The translations under genes and the position numbers were made by a program. Below the pieces are notes generated by a model. The model made no database searches. It saw only the letters and a list, made by a program, of their open reading frames with translations, and had not been told where the DNA came from. 13,898 nucleotides of DNA from DASWIG01 sp965371445 (GTDB lineage Bacteria; Acidobacteriota; Thermoanaerobaculia; Multivoradales; J023): positions 1 through 13,898 of the forward strand of contig CBDUYN010000230.1 in the NCBI GenBank assembly GCA_965371445.1, read 5' to 3'. This document shows positions 12,819 through 13,898 of the stretch, in pieces; the stretch's first letter is position 1; each line of letters opens with the position of its first letter.

Positions 12819-13398
12819 AAAGGCGGATGCCGGCAAGAGCCTCACGCCTACGGCGTGGATGATCGGGCGTCGCTGAAAACCACCACCCGGCGTTGCCTCC
12901 AAGGTCCTCAGCCCGCCGCCCGGCAGGCCCTCGCCCAGTCCGCCCTCAATGCCGCCGTCGTCCGGGTCACCGGTCCCGGCGGACGCCCTCCTCAAGGAGG
13001 ACGTCGAGCGTCACCTCGCCGAGGGAGTCACGTTCCGAGGACGAGCGTCTCGGAGTCCTGGGTTGGCTTGGCGCTGAGCCACCGAGAGGCTGCCGCTCAA
13101 CGAGCGCCTCTCCTCCATGCTTTCCTGTCTTTCTTGTCATGCCTTTTGTCTTTCTTGCCTTCTGGACGAAGCCCGCGACCGGAAGTGGTTCCCGAGAAAA
13201 CGTTCCAGTTCGCCTCGTGCTCGGTATGATCGCCTTCCGAATCTACCGCTCAGGTCAAATCACCTGGGACCTGGTTCGAGAGGTCAGTGGGCAGGAAGAA
13301 GAAGAAAAAGACATGGCAAGAAAGGCAAGAGGCAAGAAAGGCAAGAGCGCCTCAGCCGCAGTCGAGTAGCCAGGAGGACGTTGCCGTCCCCCCAGCCC
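12819..13398. other. Gene-poor stretch after the MNT-HEPN module
   Basis: No convincing gene. A 6-bp stem CACGCC/GGCGTG with a TAC loop (12843-12857) follows the HEPN stop but has no T-tract. A 42-codon frame at 12949-13077 (ADALLKEDVERHLAEGVTF in its middle) looks coding-like but matches nothing I know. Frames covering the rest read as low-complexity Arg/Ser/Pro. Bases 13120-13163 are pyrimidine-rich with GTCTTTCTTG twice, and 13291-13347 are purine-rich with GGCAAGAAAGGCAAGA twice in tandem. Confidence 0.6.
13315..13346. repeat. Perfect 16-bp tandem duplication in a purine-rich arm
   Basis: GGCAAGAAAGGCAAGA occurs at 13315-13330 and again immediately at 13331-13346. Its first ten bases are the exact complement of CTTTCTTGCC at 13150-13159, so the two regions could pair as an imperfect stem with a loop of about 150 bases. 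Confidence 0.85.
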
Positions 13399-13876
13399 TC
13401 TAAGGGCGTCCGCCGTTGAACGTCGCAAGCGAAAGCCATATGAGTTCCTGTCCGCCAGGGTCTCCGCCACGGGTTCGGTACCTGCAACTAGACCGGGGAG
13501 CGTACCGACTGCGAGCTGGTGACGATAAACCCCAGCTCCTGCCCCCAACACCTTTTGGTTCAAGCCTATCAGCCACTTTGGCTTGTGCCGCTTTACGATC
13601 CTTATACAGGTTCACAATCTGTTTACCTTAGTCGCTGCCAGACCCTATCCCGGCTTGTGGCTTCCAGGAAGATCGGCTCCTCACGGATCCGACCCGGTGC
13701 ATCTGCACCTCAGTGCCTTGTCCCGCCCGCTCCTTATTCAGGACGGTAGGCTCACCCAGCAGTATGGGTGGTTCTCTCAGACTTGCATGGGAAATCAACT
13801 CATGGTACACTGGAGAACAACTCCTTTATTCAAAAGCGGCATCGAGCCGATTGGGATAGAAATGCGACGCGCGCAC
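13399..13876 (-). mobile_element. Probable decayed group II intron (5' ribozyme part fused to RT fragment)
   Basis: Read on the minus strand, GTGCG begins at 13876, matching the GUGYG consensus at group II intron 5' ends. It is followed by about 400 bases of noncoding, visibly less GC-rich sequence with many short stems. An intron-type reverse transcriptase fragment follows at 13405-13479. Intron ORFs normally start several hundred bases after the 5' end, with this motif about 100 codons further in, so an internal deletion seems to have joined ribozyme and RT parts. No domain V could be found on the minus strand downstream of the RT fragment. The 5' boundary and ribozyme identity are inference; the RT match is the firm part. 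Confidence 0.5.
13405..13479 (-). pseudogene. Group II intron reverse transcriptase/maturase, short internal fragment
   Basis: Minus-strand codons read TEPVAETLADRNSYGFRLRR and then STADA. In intact LtrA-type proteins the segment 'EPVAET.AD.NSYGFRP.RSTADAI' lies in the RT finger/palm region, after 'DRAMQALYLLAL' and before the 'iLegDI..cFD' motif. Here neither flank is present: upstream codons are unrelated and downstream reads LRGLGGRQR with no RT similarity. L replaces the usual P after GFR. So about 25 codons remain of a protein of over 400 residues. It cannot encode an active enzyme. Confidence 0.75.
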
Positions 13877-13898
13877 CTTTAGGGTCCGGTGGTCGAAT

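Noticed and set aside
12893..13369. A 158-codon plus-strand frame ending in a Lys/Arg-rich tail
   Set aside because: Most of it is Arg/Ser/Pro low complexity and the tail is the translated GGCAAGAAA tandem repeat; no start signal or domain.
13583..13882. A 99-codon plus-strand frame in the last part of the window
   Set aside because: No domain or start signal. The minus strand is better explained as group II intron ribozyme sequence, and the frame seems incidental to its lower GC content.

Overview
The window is high-GC bacterial DNA that looks like Acidobacteriota. The main reasons are the VWFA-related protein of the type expanded in that phylum (TIGR03436-like) at 4551-6200, and the mix of DUF3313, DUF2092, DUF6515-like and DUF4159 proteins. 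This placement is inferred from gene content only. No rRNA or tRNA gene was seen, and no CRISPR array.

Region 1 (1-6200, all +) is a tightly packed run of exported or envelope proteins. In order: the 3' end of an arylsulfatase, a MetA-pathway-type outer-membrane beta-barrel protein whose ATG overlaps the sulfatase stop, a DUF3313 protein, an unassigned LolA-like exported protein, a DUF2092 (LolA-like) protein, a Tyr/Gly-rich DUF6515-like protein with eight xxDPRG hexads, and a VWFA-related protein. Gaps are 12-62 bases and most starts have clear Shine-Dalgarno sequences, so this is probably one operon serving an envelope process. The substrate is unknown.

Region 2 (6201-7692) holds an unusual leader, with a 100-base-spaced direct repeat and a 10-bp hairpin inside a possible 46-codon ORF. 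It precedes a bacterial pentameric ligand-gated ion channel (Cys-loop receptor superfamily) at 6346-7494. Between that gene and the convergent gene on the other strand lies a REP/BIME-like palindromic array plus a 27-nt repeat that recurs at 11820-11846 with compensatory base changes.

Region 3 (7693-12818) has a minus-strand pair (small conserved-looking protein plus nucleotidyltransferase). A plus-strand pair follows: a large VWA/glutamine-amidotransferase-like membrane protein overlapping a DUF4159 protein. Last comes a two-gene MNT-HEPN toxin-antitoxin module. Three gene starts here (8590 minus, 8662 plus, 12080 plus) each sit 6-7 bases after a TGnTAnnnT box, which suggests leaderless mRNAs.

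Region 4 (12819-13898) has no convincing intact gene. It holds low-complexity purine/pyrimidine arms and, on the minus strand, what looks like a decayed group II intron. That remnant has a GTGCG 5' end at 13876 and about 25 codons of intron reverse transcriptase joined directly to ribozyme-like sequence.
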